A stretch of DNA of 28,481 bases, from positions 1 through 28,481 of the forward strand of contig CAYMCJ010000007.1 of NCBI GenBank assembly GCA_964388985.1. Reading direction: 5' to 3'. Under the pieces are notes generated by a model that did no database searches, had not been told where the DNA came from, and saw only the letters and a program-made list of their open reading frames with translations. The DNA is from CAYMCJ01 sp964388985 (GTDB taxonomy: Bacteria; Patescibacteriota; Patescibacteriia; Patescibacteriales; CAYMCJ01). The position numbers and the translations under genes were made by a program. Below, piece by piece: positions 6,919 to 14,473 of the stretch; position 1 is the stretch's first letter, and every line of letters starts with the position of its first letter.

Positions 6919-9678
6919 ATGGTTAAGAAAAAAAATACTGCTTCAGCCGGGAAAGTAAAAAAAATTAAAAAAGTTGATAAAAGGAAAGCGGTTAAAAAAC
7001 CAAATAATATAAAAAAGATTGTCAAACAAGGCAAGTTGGTAAAATCAATTAAAACCAAGGCAATAAAAAAAATTGTTGAGCCAGAAAGAATTACAAGAAA
7101 AAAGCCAATGGTTGAAAAAGTTATAGAACCCAGAGAAAAAAAAGAGGCTAAAAAAATAGAAGAGAAGAAAAATGATACAGACGAAAAAGAAGAAATAATT
7201 AAGCATAAGATTGTAAATGGTAAAGAAAAATTAGAATATGGTTTGGTGGAGTCGCAACCGATTGTTGAAGAAATGAGCGCTTCTTATTTGGATTATGCCA
7301 TGAGTGTTATTGTTTCCCGGGCCTTGCCGGATGTTCGCGACGGTTTAAAACCGGTGCATAGAAGAATTTTGTATGCTATGTGGAGCGTAGGTTTAAGGGC
7401 TAGTGGCAAATTTAGAAAATCAGCTACTGTGGTTGGTGAAGTTTTAGGCAAATATCATCCGCATGGCGATACGGCGGTTTATGATTCAATGGTCAGAATG
7501 GCGCAGGATTTTTCCATGCGTTATCCGCTTGTTCGCGGCCAGGGAAATTTTGGTTCAATGGACGGAGACAGGGCGGCGGCTATGCGTTATACCGAAGCAA
7601 AATTAGCAACAATTTCAGAAGAGCTTTTGTTTGATATTGAAAAAAATACAGTTGATTTTTCCCCTAATTTCGACGGTTCGCAAAAAGAACCGCAAGTACT
7701 GCCGGCCAAATTACCCAACCTGCTTCTTAATGGCACAATGGGCATCGCGGTTGGCATGGCCACCAATATACCGCCGCATAATTTAAGAGAATTACAGCAG
7801 GCCATTACGCATTTGATAGACAACCCCAGCGCAACCGTAGAGGATTTAATGCAGTTTGTTAAAGGGCCTGATTTTCCCACCGGCGGAATAATTTATAATA
7901 ATAAAGATATTTTGCAGGCATATGCAACCGGCAAAGGCGGCATTGTTATGCGCGGCCGAGCCGATATTAAAGAAGCTAAAGAAGGAATGTTTAAAATAAT
8001 AATTACTCAGATACCATATCAGGTTAATAAAGCGAATTTGGTTGAAAAAATTGCCGATTTAGTAAAAAATAAAAAAATTGAAGGCGTAAAGGATTTGCGC
8101 GATGAATCAGACAAGGATGGCGTGCGGGTTGTTATTGATTTAAAAAAAGATGCTTATCCCAAAAAGATTTTAAACAGTTTATATAAACATACTCAATTAC
8201 AGGAAACTTTTCATGTTAATATGCTTGCTTTGGTGGATGGGATTCAGCCCAAAGTATTAACTTTGAAGATGATATTGGAAGAGTATATCAAACACAGAGA
8301 AGAAGTTGTCAGAAGAAGAACGCAGTTTGAATTAGATAAAGCCAAGGCCCGCGCTCATATTCTTGAAGGATTGATGATTGCTTTAAAAAATATTGATGCG
8401 GTAATTAAGACAATCAAGGCCTCCCGCGATAAGGAAGCGGCCAAAGTGAATTTAATAAAGAAATTTAAATTATCCGAATTACAGGCCGTGGCAATCCTTG
8501 AAATGAGGTTGCAGAATTTAGCTAATTTAGAAAGATTAAAAATTGAAGATGAGCTTAAAGAAAAGAAAAAACTTGCAAAGGAATTAGGTGCAATTTTAAA
8601 TTCAGCCGTCAAAATTAAAGGTATAGTTAAAGACGAAATAGAAAAATTGACGGCCAAGCACGGTGACGGCAGGAAGACCCAGGTAGTTTTACACGGGGTT
8701 AAGGATTTTAATATGGAAGATTTGGTTCCCAACGAAGAGACAATGATTGTGATGACTCGCGATGGCTATATTAAAAGATTAACGCCTGACACATTTAAGG
8801 TCCAGGCCAGGGGCGGCAAAGGCGTTATCGGCCTTTCCACCAAAGAGGAAGATACGGTTGAATTTATGTTTACAACCATGGCTCATACGGACATTTTATT
8901 TTTTACTACGCGCGGAAGAGTATTCCAACTTAAAGTTTATGAGATTCCGCAGGCAACGCGGACAGCCAAGGGGACGCCGATTGTTAATTTTCTACAATTG
9001 TTGGGCGAAGAAAAAGTAACTTCAATTTTACCTTTGGATAAAATTTTAAAAAGTAAGTTTTTATTTTTCGCCACCGAAAAAGGACTGGTTAAGAAAGTAA
9101 AATTAGAAGCTTTTTCCAATGTAAGACGTTCAGGCCTTATCGCCATAAAGATTAAAGATGAAGACAAATTAATTTGGTCCAAGCCGACCAGCGGCAGCGA
9201 TAATATTCAGTTAATAACAGCGCATGGCCAGGCAATTCGGTTTAAAGAGGGTGATGTTCGCGATATGGGCAGAAATGCCGCCGGCGTTTACGGGATAAGA
9301 TTAAAAAAGGATGATAAATTAATAGGCATGGGGGTGATAAAGATTGATAAGGAAAAACTAAAAAAATATCAGGTGTTGACAATTATGGAGCAGGGCTTTG
9401 GCAAGCGAACGGCTTTAAGTTTATATAAAGTTCAGGGTCGAGGCGGCTCAGGCATAAAAACCGCCAAAGTGACTGCTAAAACCGGGAAAATAGTTAACGC
9501 TTATGTTGTTAATTCCGAAGCAATGAAAGAAAAAGATTTAATTGTTATATCGGATAACGGGCAGGTTATAAGGATGCCTTTTAAGTCCGTAAATCAGACC
9601 GGCAGAGATACGCAGGGGGTTAAGCTAATGAGATTCAAAGAAGCTAGCGACAAAGTTGCCTGTGTGACTTGGACATAG
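6919..9678 (+). CDS. gyrA: DNA gyrase subunit A with Lys-rich N-terminal extension
   Basis: This is the breakage-reunion subunit of gyrase, which puts negative supercoils in DNA together with GyrB (not in this window). The catalytic tyrosine is Tyr224 (MRYTEAKL), with the DGLKPVHRR and HPHGDTAVYD motifs before it. The C-terminal beta-pinwheel carries a GyrA-box-like QARGGKG, favouring GyrA over ParC. At 919 aa it is longer than usual: about 100 extra Lys-rich residues precede the conserved SYLDYAMSV start of the family (residue about 121 here, about 20 in E. coli). The quinolone-determining position equivalent to E. coli Ser83 is Thr185, and the Asp87 equivalent is Asp189. The gene ends with its own terminator at 9744. 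Confidence 0.96.
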   Translation: MVKKKNTASAGKVKKIKKVDKRKAVKKPNNIKKIVKQGKLVKSIKTKAIKKIVEPERITRKKPMVEKVIEPREKKEAKKIEEKKNDTDEKEEIIKHKIVNGKEKLEYGLVESQPIVEEMSASYLDYAMSVIVSRALPDVRDGLKPVHRRILYAMWSVGLRASGKFRKSATVVGEVLGKYHPHGDTAVYDSMVRMAQDFSMRYPLVRGQGNFGSMDGDRAAAMRYTEAKLATISEELLFDIEKNTVDFSPNFDGSQKEPQVLPAKLPNLLLNGTMGIAVGMATNIPPHNLRELQQAITHLIDNPSATVEDLMQFVKGPDFPTGGIIYNNKDILQAYATGKGGIVMRGRADIKEAKEGMFKIIITQIPYQVNKANLVEKIADLVKNKKIEGVKDLRDESDKDGVRVVIDLKKDAYPKKILNSLYKHTQLQETFHVNMLALVDGIQPKVLTLKMILEEYIKHREEVVRRRTQFELDKAKARAHILEGLMIALKNIDAVIKTIKASRDKEAAKVNLIKKFKLSELQAVAILEMRLQNLANLERLKIEDELKEKKKLAKELGAILNSAVKIKGIVKDEIEKLTAKHGDGRKTQVVLHGVKDFNMEDLVPNEETMIVMTRDGYIKRLTPDTFKVQARGGKGVIGLSTKEEDTVEFMFTTMAHTDILFFTTRGRVFQLKVYEIPQATRTAKGTPIVNFLQLLGEEKVTSILPLDKILKSKFLFFATEKGLVKKVKLEAFSNVRRSGLIAIKIKDEDKLIWSKPTSGSDNIQLITAHGQAIRFKEGDVRDMGRNAAGVYGIRLKKDDKLIGMGVIKIDKEKLKKYQVLTIMEQGFGKRTALSLYKVQGRGGSGIKTAKVTAKTGKIVNAYVVNSEAMKEKDLIVISDNGQVIRMPFKSVNQTGRDTQGVKLMRFKEASDKVACVTWT

Positions 9679-9743
9679 GGTAGTTTTTGGTTTTTGGTTG
9701 CTGGTTAGGAGATTATAAATATTTGGATTCAAATAAAAAAAGG

Positions 9744-9769
9744 CTTTGTGTTTTTACGCAAAGTTTTTT
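9744..9769 (+). terminator. Intrinsic terminator after gyrA
   Basis: CTTTGTG (9744-9750) pairs with CGCAAAG (9757-9763, one G-T pair), followed by six T. Confidence 0.8.
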
Positions 9770-9861
9770 GTTGCCAGTTAATTTGTTAATTGAATTCTGA
9801 TGCCATTTTCGGCTTTAATATTTTATATTATCTTAAGAAAATATATTTATTTAAGGGGGAG

Positions 9862-9890
9862 TTGACTTTATTTTTTGTTTTTGTTAGAGT
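9862..9890 (+). promoter_or_regulatory. Promoter of the thioredoxin-fold lipoprotein gene
   Basis: TTGACT (9862-9867), a 17-base spacer and TAGAGT (9885-9890), about 50 bases before the ATG at 9940. The layout is the same as the ftsH promoter (TTGATT-17-TAGAAT). Confidence 0.5.
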
Positions 9891-9939
9891 ATAAAACATA
9901 TTTAATAATAGTTTTATATTAATTAATTTTATAAAAAAT

Positions 9940-10456
9940 ATGAAAAAAGTTATATTTTTAAGTTTAGCGCTTATTTTAGTTATTTCCGGTTGCAGTTTTG
10001 CCAATCCGAAGACAGGGAAAGAAATTTTATCACCCGAAGAGGCTAAGGCAAAAACCGAAGAATTTATTAACGAGAATTTAATGCAGCCGGGAAGTAAAGC
10101 AATTATTAAAAGCATTGTTGACGAAGAAGGTCTTTATAAAATAGTGGTTGATATCGGCGGCGGGCAGGAAATAGATTCTTATTTAACCAAAGACGGGGTA
10201 AAATTTTTCCCGCAGGCGATAGATATCAAAGAAGCGGAAACAAGCAATCAGTCGGCGCAGAATAGCGCGGCTGGTTCACAGAGTCAACCGACGCAAAATA
10301 TTTCCAAGAATGATAAGCCAAAAATAGAGCTGTTTGTTATGAGTTATTGCCCTTACGGCACTCAGGTTGAAAAGGGAATTATTCCGGTAATAGAGGCGTT
10401 AGGCGATAAGATTGATTTTGAATTAAAATTTTGCGATTACGCCATGCATTATCAGG
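9940..10456 (+). CDS. Thioredoxin-fold (DsbA-like) lipoprotein, 3' part lost in gap
   Basis: The N-terminus is a lipoprotein signal with the lipobox ISGC (Cys18), so the protein should be exported and lipid-anchored. A small alpha/beta domain follows (about residues 30-100), then a Ser/Gln/Asn-rich linker and the start of a thioredoxin-like domain (IELFVMSYCPYGTQ). The active site shows only one cysteine, Cys137 in CPYG, in place of CxxC; Cys/Thr-type sites of this kind are known in DsbA/GILT-like proteins. The sequence runs into the N gap at 10457 after 172 residues, so the rest of the fold is missing. Thiol-redox activity at the cell surface is likely but unproven. Confidence 0.75.
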
Positions 10457-10556
10457 NNNNNNNNNNNNNNNNNNNNNNNNNNNNNNNNNNNNNNNNNNNN
10501 NNNNNNNNNNNNNNNNNNNNNNNNNNNNNNNNNNNNNNNNNNNNNNNNNNNNNNNN
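10457..10556. other. Scaffold gap (100 N)
   Basis: Exactly 100 N, the usual placeholder for a gap of unknown length. The frame on either side cannot be compared. Confidence 0.98.
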
Positions 10557-10637
10557 GAACATTTCAAAATAGTGGTTGAGCCGATAATCAGTCAGCTTGA
10601 AGAGCTGTCTAAAAGTTTAAGCCAAGATTCTGATTAA
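10557..10637 (+). CDS. C-terminal fragment after the gap
   Basis: A 26-codon open frame from the gap edge to TAA (10635-10637), reading EHFKIVVEPIISQLEELSK and a short acidic end. It could be the end of the thioredoxin-fold lipoprotein, since the gap length is arbitrary and frame carries no information. It does not look like the usual end of that family, so a separate gene lost in the gap is equally possible. Confidence 0.45.
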   Translation, partial: EHFKIVVEPIISQLEELSKSLSQDSD

Positions 10638-10652
10638 GTCAGAGTCTTTTTT
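10624..10652 (+). terminator. Intrinsic terminator overlapping a stop codon
   Basis: AAGATTCTGA pairs with TCAGAGTCTT (one G-T pair) and T continues to 10652. The stop codon TAA at 10635 is in the loop, so coding region and terminator overlap. Confidence 0.75.
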
Positions 10653-10655
10653 ATT

Positions 10656-10684
10656 TTGAATAGTTATTTTTGGTGTGTTATAAT
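10656..10684 (+). promoter_or_regulatory. Promoter of the 3'-5' exonuclease gene
   Basis: TTGAAT (10656-10661), a 17-base spacer ending in TGT, and a consensus TATAAT (10679-10684), giving an extended -10. It lies about 75 bases before the ATG at 10759. Confidence 0.75.
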
Positions 10685-10758
10685 TAAAATAAGAAAAATA
10701 AGATAACAAGGAAAATTTTTATATTTTTAAATTATTTTATTATTTAGTATTTTAACCC

Positions 10759-11466
10759 ATGGCCTTAGTATTTGACATTGAAACAATTGGGGAGGAATTT
10801 AATAATTTTGATAAAACCACTCAAGATAGTTTAACGCGCTGGATTAAACGTCAGGCCGGAGATGATGAGGGGAAATATAGAGCCTCGTTTGAAGATTTAA
10901 AAGACGGATTGGGGTTTTCTCCCTTAACCGGCGAGATTGTGGCCCTAGGCCTGTATGACACCGTTGCCAACCAGGGAGTGGTTTATTACCAGGCGCCCGA
11001 TAGCGACATTGGCGAGAAAAAAGATGGCGATTTTATTTTTAAACCAAAAACTGAAAGGGAGATGCTTTTAGGTTTTTGGCAGGGCGCGTTAAAGTATAAA
11101 GAATTTGTCAGTTTTAACGGCCGTTCTTTTGACGTTCCTTTTATAACAATCAGGTCGGCTGTTTACAAAATAAAGCCATCCGTAAATTTAATGTCAAATC
11201 GTTATTTAAGCAGCCAGTATTATTGTAAGCACATTGATTTATTGGACCAGCTTTCCTTTTATAGCGCGGTCAGACGCAAGGGGAATCTGCATCTGTATTG
11301 CCGCGCCTTTGGAATAACCAGCCCGAAATCATCAGGTATAACCGGCGATGATGTTTATAAATTATTTAAGGCCGAAGAGTATAATAAAATAGCCAAATAT
11401 AACAGTCGTGATTTAATTGCCACGGCCGAGCTGTATGAAAGATGGAAAAAATATATAAAATTATAA
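10759..11466 (+). CDS. PolB-like 3'-5' exonuclease (RNase H fold)
   Basis: 235 aa, cytoplasmic. The N-terminal FDIET motif gives the catalytic Asp6 and Glu8 of DEDD exonucleases; Asp125 lies in SFNGRSFDVPF (Exo II) and Asp218 in YNSRDLIAT (Exo III region). This pattern and length match the stand-alone exonuclease family related to the proofreading domain of DNA polymerase B (COG3298/PF10108). It should trim single-stranded DNA or RNA 3' ends with two metal ions; the exact substrate is unknown. It has its own extended -10 promoter, and no terminator is seen after it except an AT-rich inverted repeat. Confidence 0.85.
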   Translation: MALVFDIETIGEEFNNFDKTTQDSLTRWIKRQAGDDEGKYRASFEDLKDGLGFSPLTGEIVALGLYDTVANQGVVYYQAPDSDIGEKKDGDFIFKPKTEREMLLGFWQGALKYKEFVSFNGRSFDVPFITIRSAVYKIKPSVNLMSNRYLSSQYYCKHIDLLDQLSFYSAVRRKGNLHLYCRAFGITSPKSSGITGDDVYKLFKAEEYNKIAKYNSRDLIATAELYERWKKYIKL

Positions 11467-11562
11467 TTTTCAATATTCAATTTTCAATTACCAGTCAATA
11501 TTCAATGAATCAATTATTCAATTATTATATAATTGAGAGTTGAACATTGATAGTTGAAAATT
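11465..11562. repeat. AT-rich intergenic inverted repeat ('caattttcaatt' words)
   Basis: AATTTTCAA (11465-11473) pairs with TTGAAAATT (11554-11562). Between them are near-tandem words (CAATATTCAA, CAATTTTCAA, AATTGAGAGTTGAA). The block fills the whole space between two genes and overlaps the stop codon of the exonuclease gene. Confidence 0.6.
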
Positions 11563-11568
11563 AATTTA

Positions 11569-12135
11569 ATGTATTATCGTTTAAAGTACAAAAAGAATTA
11601 TCCCATTAAGATTATTGCTTTGGTTTTAGCGGCTATTTTGGGAGAATTATTGATTTGGTGGGGTATGACCAGGGAAGAAAGCATTGATTTGCTTGCCGGC
11701 CAGATTTTACATAATCCCTGGCCTTACGCGGTTAGCTTAATGGAGGATGGGCGGACTGTTGTTGGTAATGTAACATTGGGTTTTGAGATAATTTTACCGG
11801 CCGGCTGGCAGGTAAAAGATACGAAGAATCCAAGTTATTTTTTAAGCGATGGCGAGACGATAATATGTGAGATAAATAGCGATATAGAGAGATATGATAA
11901 GGACAAAAATGTAGATGAATTATTGAACGAACAAAATGATTTTATTATGACTTACGCCGGCAATCTGGCCGCTGTCAAAGGCGAAGAAACCACTTCGGAA
12001 GGAAATTTTATCTATAAATTGCAGATTCCGGTCAATAAAGATGTTATTAAATATACATTATTTTCCAATAAGGACAACAAAAACAAATGCCGGCTTGATT
12101 TTGAAAAAATTAGAGGAAGTTTTTTGTATTATTAA
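11569..12135 (+). CDS. Hypothetical membrane-anchored protein
   Basis: 188 aa, family not recognised. I start at the ATG at 11569; a TTG 15 bases earlier lies in the repeat. A basic N-terminus is followed by one hydrophobic helix (about residues 14-34, IIALVLAAILGELLIWWG); the rest is soluble and probably outside the cell. The LGFEIILPAGWQV segment resembles the start of small extracellular beta-rich domains (PsbP-like), which is only a suggestion. The 2H phosphoesterase gene follows after 20 bases, so the two are likely cotranscribed. Confidence 0.7.
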   Translation: MYYRLKYKKNYPIKIIALVLAAILGELLIWWGMTREESIDLLAGQILHNPWPYAVSLMEDGRTVVGNVTLGFEIILPAGWQVKDTKNPSYFLSDGETIICEINSDIERYDKDKNVDELLNEQNDFIMTYAGNLAAVKGEETTSEGNFIYKLQIPVNKDVIKYTLFSNKDNKNKCRLDFEKIRGSFLYY

Positions 12136-12155
12136 GAGTAAAAAACCAAAGTAAT

Positions 12156-12704
12156 ATGATTTTTAATATAGTGGCAGAGTTTGATTTAATCAAAAAACCT
12201 TCGTGGCTAGATGCTTTTCGTTTAAAGTATGATGAACCTTATCGCTATCATATTAGTTTTAAAACGCTAACATATTTCAATGAAAAAAAATTAGAAAATT
12301 TAAAAAATGAACTGAAAATTATTGCTAATGCGTATTCCAGTATAGGAGTTATTTTTAATGAGCTTTATATTAATATTACTTCAAAAGGGGGATGTATTAT
12401 GATTAAAGCCAAGAGCAATAAAAAATTGTTTAAACTTCAAGATGAAATTTCAAATAGATTTTCTAAATTTGGGAAGCACATCAGTGAAGAGTATAAAAAA
12501 TTTGAAAAAAATTTTAATCCGCATATTACTATAGGCAGACATCTGACCGCAGAACAATTAAAAAGGGCCAAAAATGATTTAAGAAATGATTTATTTGTCG
12601 AGGCCTTGGTTGATAATTTAGTATTATCAGTTGCGAAGGAAGACACTTTTGAGGAATGGTTTAATCCAAAAAATAAATTGTCTTTTAAATTACAAAAAGA
12701 ATAA
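12156..12704 (+). CDS. 2H phosphoesterase superfamily protein (LigT/2'-5' RNA ligase-like)
   Basis: 182 aa. The two defining motifs are present: His32-Ile-Ser34 (YHISF) and His123-Ile-Thr125 (PHITIG), about 90 residues apart as usual for this fold. Family members cut or join 2'-5' or cyclic 2',3' phosphates in RNA ends or nucleotides. Similarity beyond the motifs is low, so the substrate is not predicted. The N-terminus lacks a signal, so it should be cytoplasmic, unlike the membrane protein encoded just upstream. Confidence 0.8.
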   Translation: MIFNIVAEFDLIKKPSWLDAFRLKYDEPYRYHISFKTLTYFNEKKLENLKNELKIIANAYSSIGVIFNELYINITSKGGCIMIKAKSNKKLFKLQDEISNRFSKFGKHISEEYKKFEKNFNPHITIGRHLTAEQLKRAKNDLRNDLFVEALVDNLVLSVAKEDTFEEWFNPKNKLSFKLQKE

Positions 12705-12734
12705 AAATTTTTTACTATTTTAGTTTCATAATAG

Positions 12735-12834
12735 TTTCGCGCAACGGATTTATGGTAAAAATAGTGTATATTTTCGGTTATAGTCCGCTCTGGCGAGACT
12801 GTAAACGTGCCGAAACAGGGTATTGCATTTTTTT
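12735..12834 (+). other. Candidate structured RNA upstream of the S1 promoter
   Basis: In the 320-base gene-free stretch 12705-13024, bases 12772-12815 fold into one long hairpin. TTTCGG (12772-12777) pairs with CCGAAA (12810-12815), TTATAGTC (12778-12785) with GACTGTAA (12797-12804, one G-T), and CGC (12786-12788) with GCG (12793-12795), leaving a TCTG loop and an asymmetric ACGTG bulge. Seven T lie at 12828-12834, too far from the stem for a normal terminator. This patch is richer in GC than its surroundings. I could not match it to a known RNA family. Confidence 0.4.
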
Positions 12835-12850
12835 AGTATTAGTGTATACT
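12823..12850 (+). promoter_or_regulatory. Promoter of the S1 gene
   Basis: TTGCAT (12823-12828), a 16-base spacer and TATACT (12845-12850). It predicts a leader of about 165 bases before the S1 start codon. Confidence 0.55.
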
Positions 12851-12881
12851 ATATATAAACTGAATATACACCTGTAATAAA

Positions 12882-12914
12882 TCCTTTGGTTTTTAAGGTG
12901 GCCAAAGGACTTTT
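12882..12914 (+). promoter_or_regulatory. Leader hairpin of the S1 gene
   Basis: TCCTTTGG (12882-12889) and CCAAAGGA (12902-12909) form a perfect 8-bp stem; the loop contains AAGGTGG and four T follow (12911-12914). It could be an attenuator or an S1-binding autoregulatory hairpin. The rest of the leader to 13024 is almost pure A/T. Confidence 0.5.
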
Positions 12915-13024
12915 CTGAAAAAGAAAGGTTTATATATTTTTTTATTTTTAAAAATATTATAAGATATTATAAAATTTTGTATTATATAAGCATTTAATAA
13001 CTATTTTTATAATAATAATAAAAT

Positions 13025-14362
13025 ATGGCTAAAGAAGAAAATAATAAAAAAGAGGATAATGATTTTGAGAAATTGCTGGAAAAAGATGACATTAATATAC
13101 CGCAAGTAGGCGATATTGTAAAAGGAATCGTAATTTCAGCGTCAAAAGCAGAAGTAAAACTTGACATCAATGGAATACTAACCGGCGTAGTTCGCGGTCC
13201 GGAATTATATTTTGAGGCCGAAGAATATGCCAATTTAAAGCCGGGAGACGAAATTGAAGCAACGGTTATTGAAGAGGAAAATGAAAATGGCGAACTTGAA
13301 TTGTCTTTTAAATATGCCGGTCAAGAGAAATCATGGACTAAGCTTAGAAATGCTTTTACTGATAAAGAGGTAATAAAAGTTAAAGTTGTTGAAGCCAATA
13401 AAGGGGGGCTGCTGGTTCGTTTTAATCAGATTTTTGGCTTTTTGCCGGTTTCGCAGTTGGCGCCGGAGAATTATCCGCGCGTGAGCGGCGGGGACAAGAG
13501 TAAAATTTTGGAAAAATTAAAGTTATTTATTGGCAAAGAATTTAATGTTAAAGTAATAACCTTGGACGAAAAAGAAGACAAAATTATTTTTAGCGAAAAG
13601 AATGTTTGGAGCGAGAAGCAAAAAAATGTTATTGATAAATATAAAGTCGGGACGGTCGTAGAGGGGATAGTGGCCGCTGTTACTGATTTTGGAGTTTTTA
13701 TAAATTTTGGAGACAACATGGAGGGATTGATTCATATTTCCGAATTAGCCTGGCAGAGAATTGATAATCCGTCCGATTTATATAAAGTTAAAGATAAAAT
13801 AAAGGCAAAAGTGATTGGGATAGAAGGGGTAAAAATATTTTTAAGCGCCAAACAGCTGGTAAAGGATCCCTGGGATAAAGTAAAAGATAAATATAAAGAA
13901 GGTCAAATTGTTAAAGGAATGATATCGAAAATTAATCCTTTCGGCTTGTTTGTAAAAATTGATAATAATATTCATGGTTTAGCCCATGTTAGCCAGCTGG
14001 GACTTTTGAAGGGGCAAAAAATAAATGAAATTTTTAAGACCGGTTTGGAGGTAGATTTTGAAATAATGTCCATTGAACCAAAAGAACATAGATTGGGGTT
14101 AAAATTTGTAGAAGAGAAGAGTTCCACAGCCGGGGCAGACACAGATAAGGCGCTGGCGGATAAAATTGTTTCAGCGAGCCACTCAACCAAAATTGATATT
14201 AAGGACCCGAAACCAGACAGTAAAGGAAAGAACAACAAGGAGAAGGGGAAGGGGGCTAATAAAAAAAATTCCAAGAATAAGAATAAAGACAAAAAGGAAA
14301 GTGGCGTTAAAAAATCCAAAAATAAAAAAGAGAAATCGACCACAACTTCCAAAAAAAAGTAG
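13025..14362 (+). CDS. rpsA: Ribosomal protein S1 homologue with four S1 domains
   Basis: 445 aa. Four S1 (OB-fold RNA-binding) domains are visible, at about residues 25-105, 115-200, 205-285 and 295-370. The third and fourth show the classic DFGVFINFGDNMEGLIHISEL-type pattern (here GVFINF and GLIHISEL; GLFVKI and GLAHVSQL), while the first two are more divergent. A Lys-rich disordered tail of about 60 residues follows. E. coli S1 has six domains; four-domain S1 is common in other bacteria. S1 binds mRNA leaders on the 30S subunit, which suits a genome where most starts lack an SD. Its own long leader with a hairpin hints at autoregulation. Confidence 0.92.
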   Translation: MAKEENNKKEDNDFEKLLEKDDINIPQVGDIVKGIVISASKAEVKLDINGILTGVVRGPELYFEAEEYANLKPGDEIEATVIEEENENGELELSFKYAGQEKSWTKLRNAFTDKEVIKVKVVEANKGGLLVRFNQIFGFLPVSQLAPENYPRVSGGDKSKILEKLKLFIGKEFNVKVITLDEKEDKIIFSEKNVWSEKQKNVIDKYKVGTVVEGIVAAVTDFGVFINFGDNMEGLIHISELAWQRIDNPSDLYKVKDKIKAKVIGIEGVKIFLSAKQLVKDPWDKVKDKYKEGQIVKGMISKINPFGLFVKIDNNIHGLAHVSQLGLLKGQKINEIFKTGLEVDFEIMSIEPKEHRLGLKFVEEKSSTAGADTDKALADKIVSASHSTKIDIKDPKPDSKGKNNKEKGKGANKKNSKNKNKDKKESGVKKSKNKKEKSTTTSKKK

Positions 14363-14383
14363 AAAATTAATATAAAAATATAG

Positions 14384-14430
14384 AATCAATAACCGTTTTT
14401 ATATATAAAGCGGTTATTGATTTTATTTTT
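14384..14430 (+). terminator. Intrinsic terminator after rpsA
   Basis: AATCAATAACCG (14384-14395) and CGGTTATTGATT (14411-14422) form a perfect 12-bp stem, followed by TTATTTTT. Confidence 0.85.
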
Positions 14431-14445
14431 AAATAAAGTTAGAAT
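14417..14445 (+). promoter_or_regulatory. ftsH promoter overlapping the rpsA terminator
   Basis: TTGATT (14417-14422), a 17-base spacer and TAGAAT (14440-14445). The -35 element is the last part of the rpsA terminator stem, so the two signals share bases. Confidence 0.5.
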
Positions 14446-14473
14446 GGTAGTTAGATAATAATTACTAATTTAT

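Noticed and set aside
12772..12815. tRNA or tRNA-like gene upstream of rpsA
   Set aside because: There is one long hairpin but no cloverleaf arms, T-loop or acceptor stem.
13972..14352. Minus-strand ORFs opposite the S1 tail
   Set aside because: They are low-complexity shadows of the Lys-rich tail, with Phe and Leu runs.
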